Shown here: one piece after another, positions 35,352 to 47,783 of the stretch
How positions within the stretch are numbered: position 1 is the stretch's first letter
Layout of the letters: every line of letters begins with the position of its first letter
Assembly: GCF_048773025.1 (NCBI RefSeq)
Contig: NC_133546.1
Span: forward strand, 86,123,816 to 86,187,815
Reading direction: 5' to 3'
Length of the DNA stretch: 64,000 nt
Source: Camelus bactrianus
Taxonomy: Eukaryota; Chordata; Mammalia; Artiodactyla; Camelidae
Translations under genes and position numbers: made by a program
The notes under the pieces: model-generated
Told to the model about the DNA's origin: nothing
The model's input: the letters and a program-made list of their open reading frames with translations, nothing else
The model's database searches: none

Positions 35352-38338
35352 GATGAACGAACGTCTCTCCACATGCTCAGTTCTGAGAGAAAAGTATGTG
35401 TTTATGCCGTCCTTCACATAGCTTGTTGGGAACACAAAGTTTCTTTTCACTTGCAAACTACACTCCATACATATATATGGGGAGGTACTAGCTCCAACTC
35501 GGTTTTACAGTGAAAACTGCAGGAACTTCAAACCGGCACTAGGAAACAGACTGAGAAAACAGAGTAAAAGTTTCTCCTCCAACCCGTTCCTTTTGTGCTA
35601 GATGAACGAACGTCTCTCCACATGCTCAGTTCTGAGAGATAAGTGTGTGTGAAAGCCGTCCTATACCTAGCTTGTTGGGAACACAATGTTTCTTTTCAGT
35701 TGCAAACTCCAGACCATACATATATATGTAAAGGTTCTAACTCCAACTCGGTTTTACAGTGAAAACTGCAGGAACTTCAACCCGACACTAGGAAACAGAC
35801 TGAGATACCAGAGTAAAAGTTTCTCCTGCAACCCGTTCCGTTTGTGCTAGATGAACGAACGTCTCTCCACATTCTCATTTCTGAGAGATATGTATGTGTG
35901 AATGCCATCCTACAGATAGCTTGTTGGGAAAACAAAGTTTCTTTTCACTTGCTAACTCCACTCCATACATATATATGGGGAGGTACTAGCTCCAATTCGG
36001 TTTTACAGTGAAAACTGCAGGAACTTCAAACCGGCACTCGGAAACAGACTGAGAAACCAGAGTAAAAGTTTCTCCTGCAACACGATCCCTTTGTGTTAGA
36101 TGAACGAACGTCTCTCCACATGCTCAGTTCTGAGAGATAAGTGTGTGTGAAAGCGGTCCTTCACATAGCTTGTTGGGAACACAAAGTTTCTTTTCACTTG
36201 CAAACTCCAGTCCATACTTATATATGGGGAGGTACTAGCTCCAACTCGGTTTTACAGTGAAAACTGCAGGAACTTCAAACCGGCACTAGGAAACGGACAG
36301 AGAAACCAGAGTAAAAGATTCTCCTGCAACCCGTTCCCTTTGTGCTAGATGAACGAACGTCTCTCCACATGCTGAGTTCTGAGGGATAATTGTGTGTGAA
36401 AGCCGTCCTTCACCTAGCTTGTTGGGAACACAAAGTTTCTTTTCACTTGCAAACTCCAGTCCATACATATATATCGGAAGATACAAGCTCCAAATCGGTT
36501 TTACAGTGAAAACTGCAGGAAATTCAAACCGGCACTAGGAAACAGACTGAGAAACCAGAGTAAAAGTTTTCCCTGCAACCCGTTCCCTTTGTGCTAGATG
36601 AACGAACTTCTCTCCACATGCTCAGTTCTGAGAGATAAGTGTGTGTGAAAGCCGTACTTCACCTAGCTTTTTGGGAAAACAAAGTTTCTTTTCAGTTGCA
36701 AACTCAAATCCATACATATATATGGGGAGGTACTAGCTCCAACTCGGTTTTACAGTGAAAACTGCAGGAACTTCAAAGCGGCACTAGTAAACAGACTGAG
36801 AAACCAGAGTAAAAGTTTCTCCTGCATACCGTTCCCTTTGTGCTAGATGAAAGAACGTCTCTCCACATGCTCAGTTCTGAGAAATAAGTGTGTGTGAATG
36901 CCGTCCTTCATCTAGCTTGTTGGGAACAAAAAGTTTCTTTTCACTTGCAAACTCCACTCCATACATATATATGGGGAGGTACTAGCTCCAACTCGGTTTT
37001 ACAATGAAAACTGCAGGAACTTCAAACAGGCACTAGGAAACAGACTGAGAAACCAGAGTAAAAGTTTCTACTGCAACCCGTTCCCTTTGTGCTAGATGAA
37101 CGAACGTCTCTCCACATGCTCAGTTCTGAGAGATAAGTATGTGTTTAAGCCGTCCTTCACATAGCTTGTTGGGAACACAAAGTTTCTTTTCACTTGCAAA
37201 CTACACTCCATACATATATATGGGGAGGTACTAGCTCCAACTCGGTTTTACAGTGAAAACTGCAGGAACATCAAACCGGCACTAGGAAACAGACTGAGAA
37301 ACCAGAGAAAAAGTTTCTCCTGCATCCCGTTCCCTTTGTGCTAGATGAACGAACGTCTCTCCACATGCTCAGTTCTGAGAGATATGTGTGTGTTAAAGCC
37401 GTCCTTCACCTAGCTTGTTGGGAACGCAAAGTTTCTTTTCACTAGCAAACTCCACTCCATACAAATATATGGGGAGGTACTAGCTCCAACTCGGTTTTAC
37501 AGTGAAAACTGCAGGAACTTCAAACCGGCACTAGGAAACAGACTGAGAAACCAGAGTAAAATTTCTCCTGCAAACCGTTCCCTTTGTGCCTGATGAACGA
37601 ACGTCTCTCCACCTGCTCAGTTCTGAGAGATAAGTGTGTGCGAAAGCCGTACTTCATATAGATTGTTGGGAACACAAAGTTTCTTTTCAGTTGCAAACTG
37701 CACTCCATACATATATATGGGGAGGTTCTAGCTCCAACTCGTTTTTACAGTGAAAAATGCAGGAACTTCAAACCGGCACTAGGAAACAGACTGAGAAACC
37801 AGAGAAAAAGTTTCTCCTGCAAACCGTTCCCTTTGTGCTAGATGAACGAACGTCTCTCCACATGCTCAGTTTTGAGAGATAAGTGTGTGTGAAAGCCGTC
37901 CTTCACCTAGCTTGTTGGGAACACAAAGTTCCTTTTCAGTTGCAAACTCCACTCCATACATATATAAGAGGAGGTTCTAACTCCAACTCGGTTTTACAGT
38001 GAAAAGTGCAGGAACTTCAACCCGGCACTAGGAAACAGACTGAGATACCAGAGTAAAAGTTTCTCCTGCATCCTGTTCCCTTTGTGCTAGATGAACGAAC
38101 GTCTATCCACATGCTCAGTTCTGAGAGATAAGTATGTGTTTAAGCCGTCCTTCACCTAGCTTGTTGGGAACACAAAGTTTCTTTTCACTTGCAAACTACA
38201 CTCCATATATATATATGGGGAGGTACAAGCTCCAACTCGGTTTTACAGTGAAAACTGCAGGAACTTCAAACCGGCACTAATAAACAGACTGAGAAAACAG
38301 AGTAAAAGTTTCTCCTCCAACCCGTTCCTTTTGTGCTA
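35352..38338 (+). repeat. Contracted 12-monomer HOR (2,987 bp)
   Basis: Units at 35352 (m4), 35601 (m5), 35850 (m6), 36099 (m8), 36348 (m9), 36597 (m10), 36846 (m11), 37095 (m14), 37344 (m15), 37592 (m1), 37841 (m2) and 38090 (m3), then m4 again at 38339. Type markers are the same as in A1, but m7, m12 and m13 are missing. Base differences from A1 are more frequent than among A1, A2, B1 and B2. Confidence 0.82.
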
Positions 38339-39085
38339 GATGAACGAACGTCTCTCCACATGCTCAGTTCTGAGAGATAAGTATGTGTTTAAGCCGTCCT
38401 TCACATAGCTTGTTGGGAACACAAAGTTTCTTTTCACTTGCAAACTACACTCCATACATATATATGGGGAGGTACTAGCTCCAACTCGGTTTTACAGTGA
38501 AAACTGCAGGAACTTCAAACCGGCACTAGGAAATAGACTGAGAAAACAGAGTAAAAGTTTCTCCTCCAACCAGTTCCTTTTGCGCTAGATGAACGAACGT
38601 CTCTCCACATGCTCAGTTCTGAGAGATAAGTGTGTGTGAAAGCCGCCCTATACCTAGCTTGTTGGGAACACAATGTTTCTTTTCAGTTGCAAACTCCAGA
38701 CCATACATATATATGGGGAGGTTCTAACTCCAACTCGGTTTTACAGGGAAAACTGCAGGAACTTCAACCCGGCACTAGGAAACAGACTGAGATACCAGAG
38801 TAAAACTTTCTCCTGCATCCCGTTCCGTTTGTGCTAGATGAACGAACGTCTCTCCACATTCTCAGTTCTGAGAGATATGTATGTGTGAATGCCATCCTAC
38901 ACAGAGCTTGTTGGGAAAACAAAGTTTCTTTTCACTTGCTAACTCCACTCCATACATATATATGGGGAGGAACTAGCTCCAATTCGGTTTTACAGTGAAA
39001 ACTGCAGGAACTTCAAACCGGCACTAGGAAACAGACTGAGAAACCAGAGTAAAAGTTTCTCCTGCAACCCGTTCCCTTTGTGCTA
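38339..39085 (+). repeat. m4-m5-m6, last clear units of the HOR
   Basis: Units at 38339 (m4/R), 38588 (m5, CCTATACCTAG) and 38837 (m6, CACATTCTCAG, ATGCCATCC). After this the P-Q-R types do not recur and the right-block types take over. Confidence 0.75.
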
Positions 39086-40824
39086 GATGAACGAACTTCT
39101 CTCCACATGCTCAGTTCTGAGAGATAAGAGTGTGTGAAAGCCGTCCTTCACATAGCTTGTTGGGAACACAAAGTTTCTTTTCACTTGCAAACTCCACTCC
39201 ATACATATATATGGGGAGGTTCTAGCTCCAACTCGGTTTTACAGTGAAAACTGCAGGAACTTCAAACCGGCATTAGGAAACAGACTGAGAAACCAGAGTA
39301 AAAGTTTCTCCTGCATCTCATTCCCTCTGTGCTAGATGAAAGAACGTCTCTCCAATGCTCAGTTCTGAGAAATAAGTGTGTGTGAAAGCCGACCTTCACC
39401 TAGCTTGTTGGGAACACAAAGTTTCTTTTCAGTTGCAAACTCAAATCCATACATATATATGGGGAGTTACTAGCTCCAACTCGGTTTTACAGTGAAAACT
39501 GCAGGAACTTCAAACCGGCACTAGGAAACAGTCTGAGAAACCAGAGTAAAAGTTTCTCTTGCAACCCATTCCCTTTGTGCTAGATGAACGAACGTCTCTC
39601 CTCATGCTCAGTTCTGAGAGATAAGTGTGTGTGAAAGCCGTTCTTCACGTAACTTGTTGGGAACACAAAGTTTCCTTTCAGTTCCATCTCCACTCCTTAC
39701 ATATATATGGGTATGTTCTAACTCGAACTCGGTTTTACAGTGAAAACTGCAGGAACTTCAAACCGGCACTAGGAAGCAGACTGAGAAACAAGAGTAAAAG
39801 TTCCTCCTGCATCCCGTTCCCTTTGTGCTAGATGAAAGAACGTCTCTCCATATGCTCAGTTCTGAGAGATAATTGTGTGTGAAAGCCGTCCTTCACCTAG
39901 CTTGTTGGGAACACAAAGTTTCTTTTAAGTTTCAAATTCCACTCCATACATATATATGGGTAGGTTGTAGCTCCAACTCGATTTTACAGGGAAAACTGCG
40001 GAACTTCAAACCGGCACTAGGAAACAGACTGAGAAACGAGAGTAAAAGTTTCTACTGCAACCCGTTCCCTTTGTGCTAGATGAACGAACGTCTCTCCACA
40101 TGCTCAGTTCTGAGAGATAAGTGTGTGTGAAAGCCTTTCTTCACATAGCTTGTTGGGAACACAAAGTTTCTTTTCACTTCCAAACTCCACTTCATACATA
40201 TATATGGGGAGGTACTAGCTCCAACTCGGTTTTACAGTGAAAACTGCAGGAAATTCAATCCGGCACTAGGAAACAGACTGAGAAACCAGAGTAAAAGTTT
40301 CTCCTGCAAACCTTTCCCTTTGTGCTAGATGAACGAACGTCTCTCCACATGCTCAGTTCTGAGAGATAAGTGTGTGTGAAAGCCGTTCTTCACCTAGCTT
40401 GTTGGGAAAACAAAGTTTCTTTTCAGTTGCAAACTCCAATCCATACATATATATGGGGAGGTACTAGCTCAAACTCGGTTTTACAATGAAAACTGCAGGA
40501 ACTTCAAACCGGCACTAGGAAACAGACTGAGAAACCAGAGTAAAAGATTCTCCTGCATCCCGTTCCCTTTGTGCTAGATGAAAGAACGTCTCTCCATATG
40601 CTCAGTTCTGAGAGATAATTGAGTGTGAAAGCCGTCCTTCACATAGCTTTTTGGGAACACAAAGTTTCTGTTAAGTTGCAAATTCCACTCCATACATATA
40701 TATGGGTAGGTTCTAGCTCCAACTCGGTTTTACAGTGAAAACTGCAGGAACTTAAACCGGCACTAGGAAACAGACTGAGAAACCAGAGTAAAAGTTTCTC
40801 CTGCAACTAGTTCCCAGTGTGCTA
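39086..40824 (+). repeat. Right-block leader before first H monomer
   Basis: Contains a unit with GAGATAAGAGTGTG near 39123, an L unit (CTCTCCAATGCTC near 39350), a K unit (ACGTAACTTG near 39647), a J unit, two less distinctive units and an I unit starting near 40577. Much of 39.2-39.4 and 39.6-42.1 kb recurs 4,723 bp downstream. Confidence 0.7.
39252..39315. other. Nested inverted repeat, representative 3' half-monomer
   Basis: The outer arms TGCAG (39252-39256) and CTGCA (39311-39315) flank the inner perfect 7-bp arms GAGAAAC (39287-39293) and GTTTCTC (39304-39310), which enclose a 10-base loop. The inner right arm abuts the outer right arm; on the left side 30 bases separate them. The inner hairpin is kept in the majority of monomers. 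P reads GAGATAC; Q keeps six of seven pairs; T has lost a base of the right arm. Confidence 0.75.
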
Positions 40825-43800
40825 GATGAACAAAAGTCTCTCCACATGCTCAGTTCTGAGATATAAGTGTGTTTGAAGCCGTCTTTAACCTAGCTTGTTG
40901 GGAACACAAAGTATCTTTTCACTTGCAAACTCCACTCCATGCATATATATGGGGAGGTACTAGCTCCAACTCGGTTTTACAGTGAAAACTGCAGGAACTT
41001 CAAACCGGCACTAGGAAACGGACTGAGAAACCGGAGTAAAAGTTTCTCCTGCAACCCGTTCCCTTTGTGCTAGATGAACGAACGTCTCTCCACAAGCTCA
41101 GTTCTGAGAGATAAGTGTGTGTGAAAGCCGTAATTCACCTAGCTTGTTTTGAACACATAGTTTCTTTTCAGTTGCAAACTTCAATCCATACATATATATG
41201 GGGAGGTTCTAGCTCCAACTCGGTTTTACAGTGAAAACTGCAGGAACTTCAAACCGGCATTAGGAAACAGACTGAGAAACCAGAGTAAAAGTTTCTCCTG
41301 CATCCCGTTCCCTCTGTGCTAGATGAAAGAACGTCTCTCCAATGCTCAGTTCTGAGAAATAAGTGTGTGTGAAAGCCGACCTTCACCTAGCTTGTTGGGA
41401 ACACAAAGTTTCTTTTCAGTTGCAAACTCAAATCCATACATATATATGGGGAGTTACTAGCTCCAACTCGGTTTTACAGTGAAAACTGCAGGAACTTCAA
41501 AACGGCACTAGGAAACAGTCTGAGAAACCAGAGTAATTGTTTCTCCTGCATCCCGTTTCCATTGTGCTAGATGAAAGAACGTCTCTCCACATGCTCAGTT
41601 CTTAGAGATAAGTGTGTGTGAAAGCCGTGCTTCACCTAGCTTGTTGGGAACACAAAGTTTCTTTTCACTTGCAAACTCCACTCCATACATATATATGGGG
41701 TGGTACTAGCTCCAAATCGTTTTTACAGTGAAAACTGCAGGAACTTCAAACAGGCACTAGGAAACAGACTGAGAAACCAGAGTAAATGTTTCCCCTGCAA
41801 CCCATTCCCTTTGTGCTAGATGAACGAACGTCTCTCCTCATGCTCAGTTCTGAGAGATAAGTGTGTGTGAAAGCCGTTCTTCATGTAACTTGTTGGGAAC
41901 ACAAAGTTTCCTTTCAGTTCCATCTCCACTCCTTACATATATATGGGTATGTTCTAACTCGAACTCGGTTTTACAGTGAAAACTGCAGGAACTTCAAACC
42001 GGCACTAGGAAACAGACTGAGAAACAAGAGTAAAAGTTCCTCCTGCATCCCGTTCCCTTTGTGCTAGATGAAAGAACGTCTCTCCATATGCTCAGTTCTG
42101 AGAGATAATTGTGTGTGAAAGCCGTCCTTCACCTAGCTTGTTGGGAACACAAAGTTTCTTTTCACTTCCAAACTCCACTCCATATATATATATGGGGAGG
42201 TACTAGCTCCAACTCGGTTTTACAGTGAAAACTGCAGGAAATTCAATCCGGCACTAGGAAACAGACTGAGAAACCAGAGTAAAAGTTTCTCCTGCAACCC
42301 TTTCCCTTTGTGCTAGATGAACGAACGTCTCTCCACATGCTCAGTTCTGAGAGATAAGTGTGTGTGAAAGCCGTCCTTCACCTAGCTTGTTGGGAACACA
42401 AAGTTTCTTTTCAGTTGCAAACTCCAATCCATACATATATATGGGGAGGTACTAGCTCCAACTCGGTTTTACAGTGAAAACTGCAGGAACTTCAAACCGG
42501 CACTAGGAAACAGACTGAGAAAACAGAGTAAAAGTTTCTCCTCCAACCAGTTCCTTTTGTGCTAGATGAACGAACGTCTCTCCACATGCTCAGTTCTGAG
42601 AGATAAGTGTGTGTGAAAGCCGTCCTATACCTAGCTTGTTGGGAACACAATGTTTCTTTTCAGTTGCAAACTCCAGACCATACATATATATGGGGAGGTT
42701 CTAACTCCAACTCGGTTTTACAGGGAAAACTGCAGGAACTTCAACCCGGCACTAGGAAACAGACTGAGATACCAGAGTAAAACTTTCTCCTGCATCCCGT
42801 TCCGTTTGTGCTAGATGAACGAACGTCTCTCCACATTCTCAGTTCTGAGAGATATGTATGTGTGAATGCCATCCTACACAGAGCTTGTTGGGAAAACAAA
42901 GGTTCTTTTCACTTGCTAACTCCACTCCATACATATATATGGGGAGGAACTAGCTCCAATACGTTTTTACAGTGAAAACTGCAGGAACTTCAAACCGGCA
43001 CTAGGAAACAGACTGAGAAACCAGAGTAAAAGTTTCTACTGCAACCCGTTCCCTTTGTGCTAGATGAACGAACGTCTCTCCACATGCTCAGTTCTGAGAG
43101 ATAAGTGTGTGTGAAAGCCTTTCTTCATCTAGCTTGTTGGGAACACAAAGTTTCTTTTCATTTGCAAACTCCACTCCATACATATAAATGGGGAGGTACT
43201 AGCTCCAAATCGTTTTTACAGTGAAAACTGCAGGAACATCAAACAGGCACTAGGAAACAGTCTGAGAGACCAGAGTAAATGTTTCTCCTGCATCCCGTTT
43301 CCATTTTGCTAGATGAAAGAACGTCTCTCAACATGCTCAGTTCTTAGAGATAAGTGTGTGTGAAAGCCGTTCTTCACGTAACTTGTTGGGAACACAAAGT
43401 TTCCTTTCAGTTCCATCTCCACTCCTTACATATATATGGGTATGTTCTAACTCGAACTCGGTTTTACATTGAAAACTGCAGGAACTTCAACCCGGCACTA
43501 GGAAACAGACTGAGATACCTGAGAAATAGTTTCTCCTGCAACCCGTTCCCTTTGTGCTAGATGAAAGAAAGTCTCTCCACATGCTAATTTCTGAGAGATA
43601 AGTATGTGTGAAAGCCGTCCTTCACCTAGCTTGTTGGGAACACAATGTTTCTTTTCACTTCCAAACCCCACTCCATACATATATATGGGGAGGTACTAGC
43701 TCCAACTCTGTTTAACAGTGAAAACTGCAGGAACTTCAAACCGGCACTAGGAAACGGACTGAGAAACCGGAGTAAAAGTTTCTCCTGCAACACGTTCCCT

Positions 43801-45547
43801 TTGTGCTAGATGAACGAACGTCTCTCCACAAGCTCAGTTCTGAGAGATAAGTGTGTGTGAAAGCCGTACTTCACCTAGCTTGTTTTGAACACAAAGTTTC
43901 TTTTCAGTTGCAAACTCCAATCCATACATATATATGGGGAGGTTCTAGCTCCAACTCGGTTTTACAGTGAAAACTGCAGGAACTTCAAACCGGCATTAGG
44001 AAACAGACTGAGAAACCAGAGTAAAAGTTTCTCCTGCATCTCATTCCCTCTGTGCTAGATGAAAGAACGTCTCTCCAATGCTCAGTTCTGAGAAATAAGT
44101 GTGTGTGAAAGCCGACCTTCAACTAGCTTGTTGGGAACACAAAGTTTCTTTTCACTTGCAAACTCCACTCCATACATATATATGGGGTGGTACTAGCTCC
44201 AAATCGTTTTTACAGTGAAAACTGCAGGAACTTCAAACAGGCACTAGGAAACAGACTGAGAAACCAGAGTAAATGTTTCCCCTGCAACCCATTCCCTTTG
44301 TGCTAGATGAACGAACTTCTCTCCTCATGCTCAGTTCTGAGAGATAAGTGTGTGTGAAAGCCGTTCTTCACGTAACTTGTTGGGAACACAAAGTTTCCTT
44401 TCAGTTCCATCTCCACTCCTTACATATATATGGGTATGTTCTAACTCGAACTCGGTTTTACAGTGAAAACTGCAGGAACTTCAAACCGGCACTAGGAAAC
44501 AGACTGAGAAACAAGAGTAAAAGTTCCTCCTGCATCCCGTTCCCTTTGTGCTAGATGAAAGAACGTCTCTCCATATGCTCAGTTCTGAGAGATAATTGTG
44601 TGTGAAAGCCGTCCTTCACCTAGCTTTTTGGGAACACAAAGTTTCTTTTAAGTTTCAAATTCCACTCCATACATATATATGGGTAGGTTCTAGCTCCAAC
44701 TCGATTTTACAGTGAAAACTGCGGAACTTCAAACCGGCACTAGGAAACAGACTGAGAAACGAGAGTAAAAGTTTCTACTGCAACCCGTTACCTTTGTGCT
44801 AGATGAACGAACGTCTCTCCACATGCTCAGTTCTGAGAGATAAGTGTGTGTGAAAGCCTTTCTTCACCTAGCTTGTTGGGAACACAAAGTTTCTTTTCAC
44901 TTCCAAACTCCACTTCATACATATATATGGGGAGGTACTAGCTCCAACTCGGTTTTACAGTGAAAACTGCAGGAAATTCAATCCGGCACTAGGAAACAGA
45001 CTGAGAAACCAGAGTAAAAGTTTCTCCTGCAAACCTTTCCCTTTGTGCTAGATGAACGAACGTCTCTCCACATGCTAAGTTCTGAGAGATAAGTGTGTGT
45101 GAAAGCCGTCCTTCACCTAGCTTGTTTGGAAAACAAAGTTTCTTTTCAGTTGCAAACTCCAATCCATACATATATATGGGGAGGTACTAGCTCAAACTCG
45201 GTTTTACAATGAAAACTGCAGGAACTTCAAACCGGCACTAGGAAACAGACTGAGAAACCAGAGTAAAAGATTCTCCTGCATCCCGTTCCCTTTGTGCTAG
45301 ATGAAAGAACGTCTCTCCATATGCTCAGTTCTGAGAGATAATTGAGTGTGAAAGCCGTCCTTCACCTAGCTTTTTGGGAACACAAAGTTTCTGTTAAGTT
45401 GCAAATTCCACTCCATACATATATATGGGTAGGTTCTAGCTCCAACTCGGTTTTACAGTGAAAACTGCAGGAACTTAAACCGGCACTAGGAAACAGACTG
45501 AGAAACCAGAGTAAAAGTTTCTCCTGCAACTAGTTCCCAGTGTGCTA
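40825..45547 (+). repeat. H-delimited superunit 1 (19 monomers, 4,723 bp)
   Basis: Runs from the H monomer at 40825 to the next at 45548. It includes K units with leader TTG/GTG positions at 41861, 43354 and 44348, an L unit near 41335, and m5/m6 relatives near 42620-42960 (CCTATACCTAG, CACATTCTCAG). Both H ends share the rare CAACTAGTTCCCAGTG junction. Confidence 0.7.
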
Positions 45548-47783
45548 GATGAACGAAAGTCTCTCCACATGCTCAGTTCTGAGATATAAGTGTGTTTGAA
45601 GCCGTCTTTAACCTAGCTTGTTGGGAACACAAAGTATCTTTTCACTTGCAAACTCCACTCCATGCATATATATGGGGAGGTACTAGCTCCAACTCGGTTT
45701 TACAGTGAAAACTGTAGGAACTTCAAACCGGCACTAGGAAACGGACTGAGAAACCGGAGTAAAAGTTTCTCCTGCAACCCGTTCCCTTTGTGCTAGATGA
45801 ACGAACGTCTCTCCACAAGCTCAGTTCTGAGAGATAAGTGTGTGTGAAAGCCGTAATTCACCTAGCTTGTTTTGAACACAAAGTTTCTTTTCAGTTGCAA
45901 ACTCCAATCCATACATATATATGGGGAGGTTCTAGCTCCAACTCGGTTTTACAGTGAAAACTGCAAGAACTTCAAACCGGCATTAGGAAACAGACTGAGA
46001 AACCAGAGTAAAAGTTTCTCCTGCATCCCGTTCCCTCTGTGCTAGATGAAAGAACGTCTCTCCAATGCTCAGTTCTGAGAAATAAGTGTGTGTGAAAGCC
46101 GACCTTCACCTAGCTTGTTGGGAACACAAAGTTTCTTTTCAGTTGCAAACTCAAATCCATACATATATATGGGGAGTTACTAGCTCCAACTCGGTTTTAC
46201 AGTGAAAACTGCAGGAACTTCAAAACGGCACTAGGAAACAGTCTGAGAAACCAGAGTAAATGTTTCTCCTGCATCCCGTTTCCATTGTGCTAGATGAAAG
46301 AACGTCTCTCCACATGCTCAGTTCTTAGAGATAAGTGTGTGTGAAAGCCGTGCTTCACCTAGCTTGTTGGGAACACAAAGTTTCTTTTCACTTGCAAACT
46401 CCACTCCATACATATATATGGGGTGGTACTAGCTCCAAATCGTTTTTACAGTGAAAACTGCAGGAACTTCAAACAGGCACTAGGAAACAGACTGAGAAAC
46501 CAGAGTAAATGTTTCCCCTGCAACCCATTCCCTTTGTGCTAGATGAACGAACGTCTCTCCTCATGCTCAGTTCTGAGAGATAAGTGTGTGTGAAAGCCGT
46601 TCTTCATGTAACTTGTTGGGAACACAAAGTTTCCTTTCAGTTCCATCTCCACTCCTTACATATATATGGGTATGTTCTAACTCGAACTCGGTTTTACAGT
46701 GAAAACTGCAGGAACTTCAAACCGGCACTAGGAAACAGAATGAGAAACAAGAGTAAAAGTTCCTCCTGCATCCCGTTCCCTTTGTGCTAGATGAAAGAAC
46801 GTCTCTCCATATGCTCAGTTCTGAGAGATAATTGTGTGTGAAAGCCGTCCTTCACCTAGCTTGTTGGGAACACAAAGTTTCTTTTAAGTTTCAAATTCCA
46901 CTCCATACATATATATGGGTAGGTTCTAGGTCCAACTCGATTTTACAGTGAAAACTGCGGAACTTCAAACCGGCACTAGGAAACAGACTGAGAAACGAGA
47001 GTAAAAGTTTCTACTGCAACCCGTTCCCTTTGTGCTAGATGAACGAACGTCTCTCCACATGCTCAGTTCTGAGAGATAAGTGTGTGTGAAAGCCTTACTT
47101 CACCTAGCTTGTTGGGAACACAAAGTTTCTTTTCACTTCCAAACTCCACTCCATACATATATATGGGGAGGTACTAGCTCCAACTCCGTTTTACAGTGAA
47201 AACTGCAGGAAATTCAATCCGGCACTAGGAAACAGACTGAGAAACCAGAGTAAAAGTTTCTCCTGCAACCCTTTCCCTTTGTGCTAGATGAACGAACGTC
47301 TCTCCACATGCTCAGTTCTGAGAGATAAGTGTGTGTGAAAGCCGTCCTTCACCTAGCTTGTTGGGAACACAAAGTTTCTTTTCAGTTGCAAACTCCAATC
47401 CATACATATATATGGGGAGGTACTAGCTCAAACTCGGTTTTACAATGAAAACTGCAGGAACATCAAACCGGCACTAGGAAACAGACTGAGAAACCAGAGT
47501 AAAAGATTCTCCTGCATCCCGTTCCCTTTGTGCTAGATGAAAGAACGTCTCTCCATATGCTCAGTTCTGAGAGATAATTGAGTGTGAAAGCCGTCCTTCA
47601 CCTAGCTTTTTGGGAACACAAAGTTTCTTTTAAGTTGCAAATTCCACTCCATACATATATATGGGTAGGTTCTAGCTCCAACTCGGTTTTACAATGAAAA
47701 CTGCAGGAACTTAAACCGGCACTAGGAAACAGACTGAGAAACCAGAGTAAAAGTTTCTCCTGCAACTAGTTCCCTTTGTGCTA
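45548..47783 (+). repeat. H-delimited superunit 2 (9 monomers, 2,236 bp)
   Basis: Short superunit. It contains an L unit near 46067, a GTTTCCATTG-type unit, a K unit (46541 on, ATGTAACTTG), a J unit and an I unit near 47536. Its first part matches superunit 1 at an offset of 4,723 bp, including the unusual CATGTAACTTG at 41883 and 46606. Confidence 0.7.
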
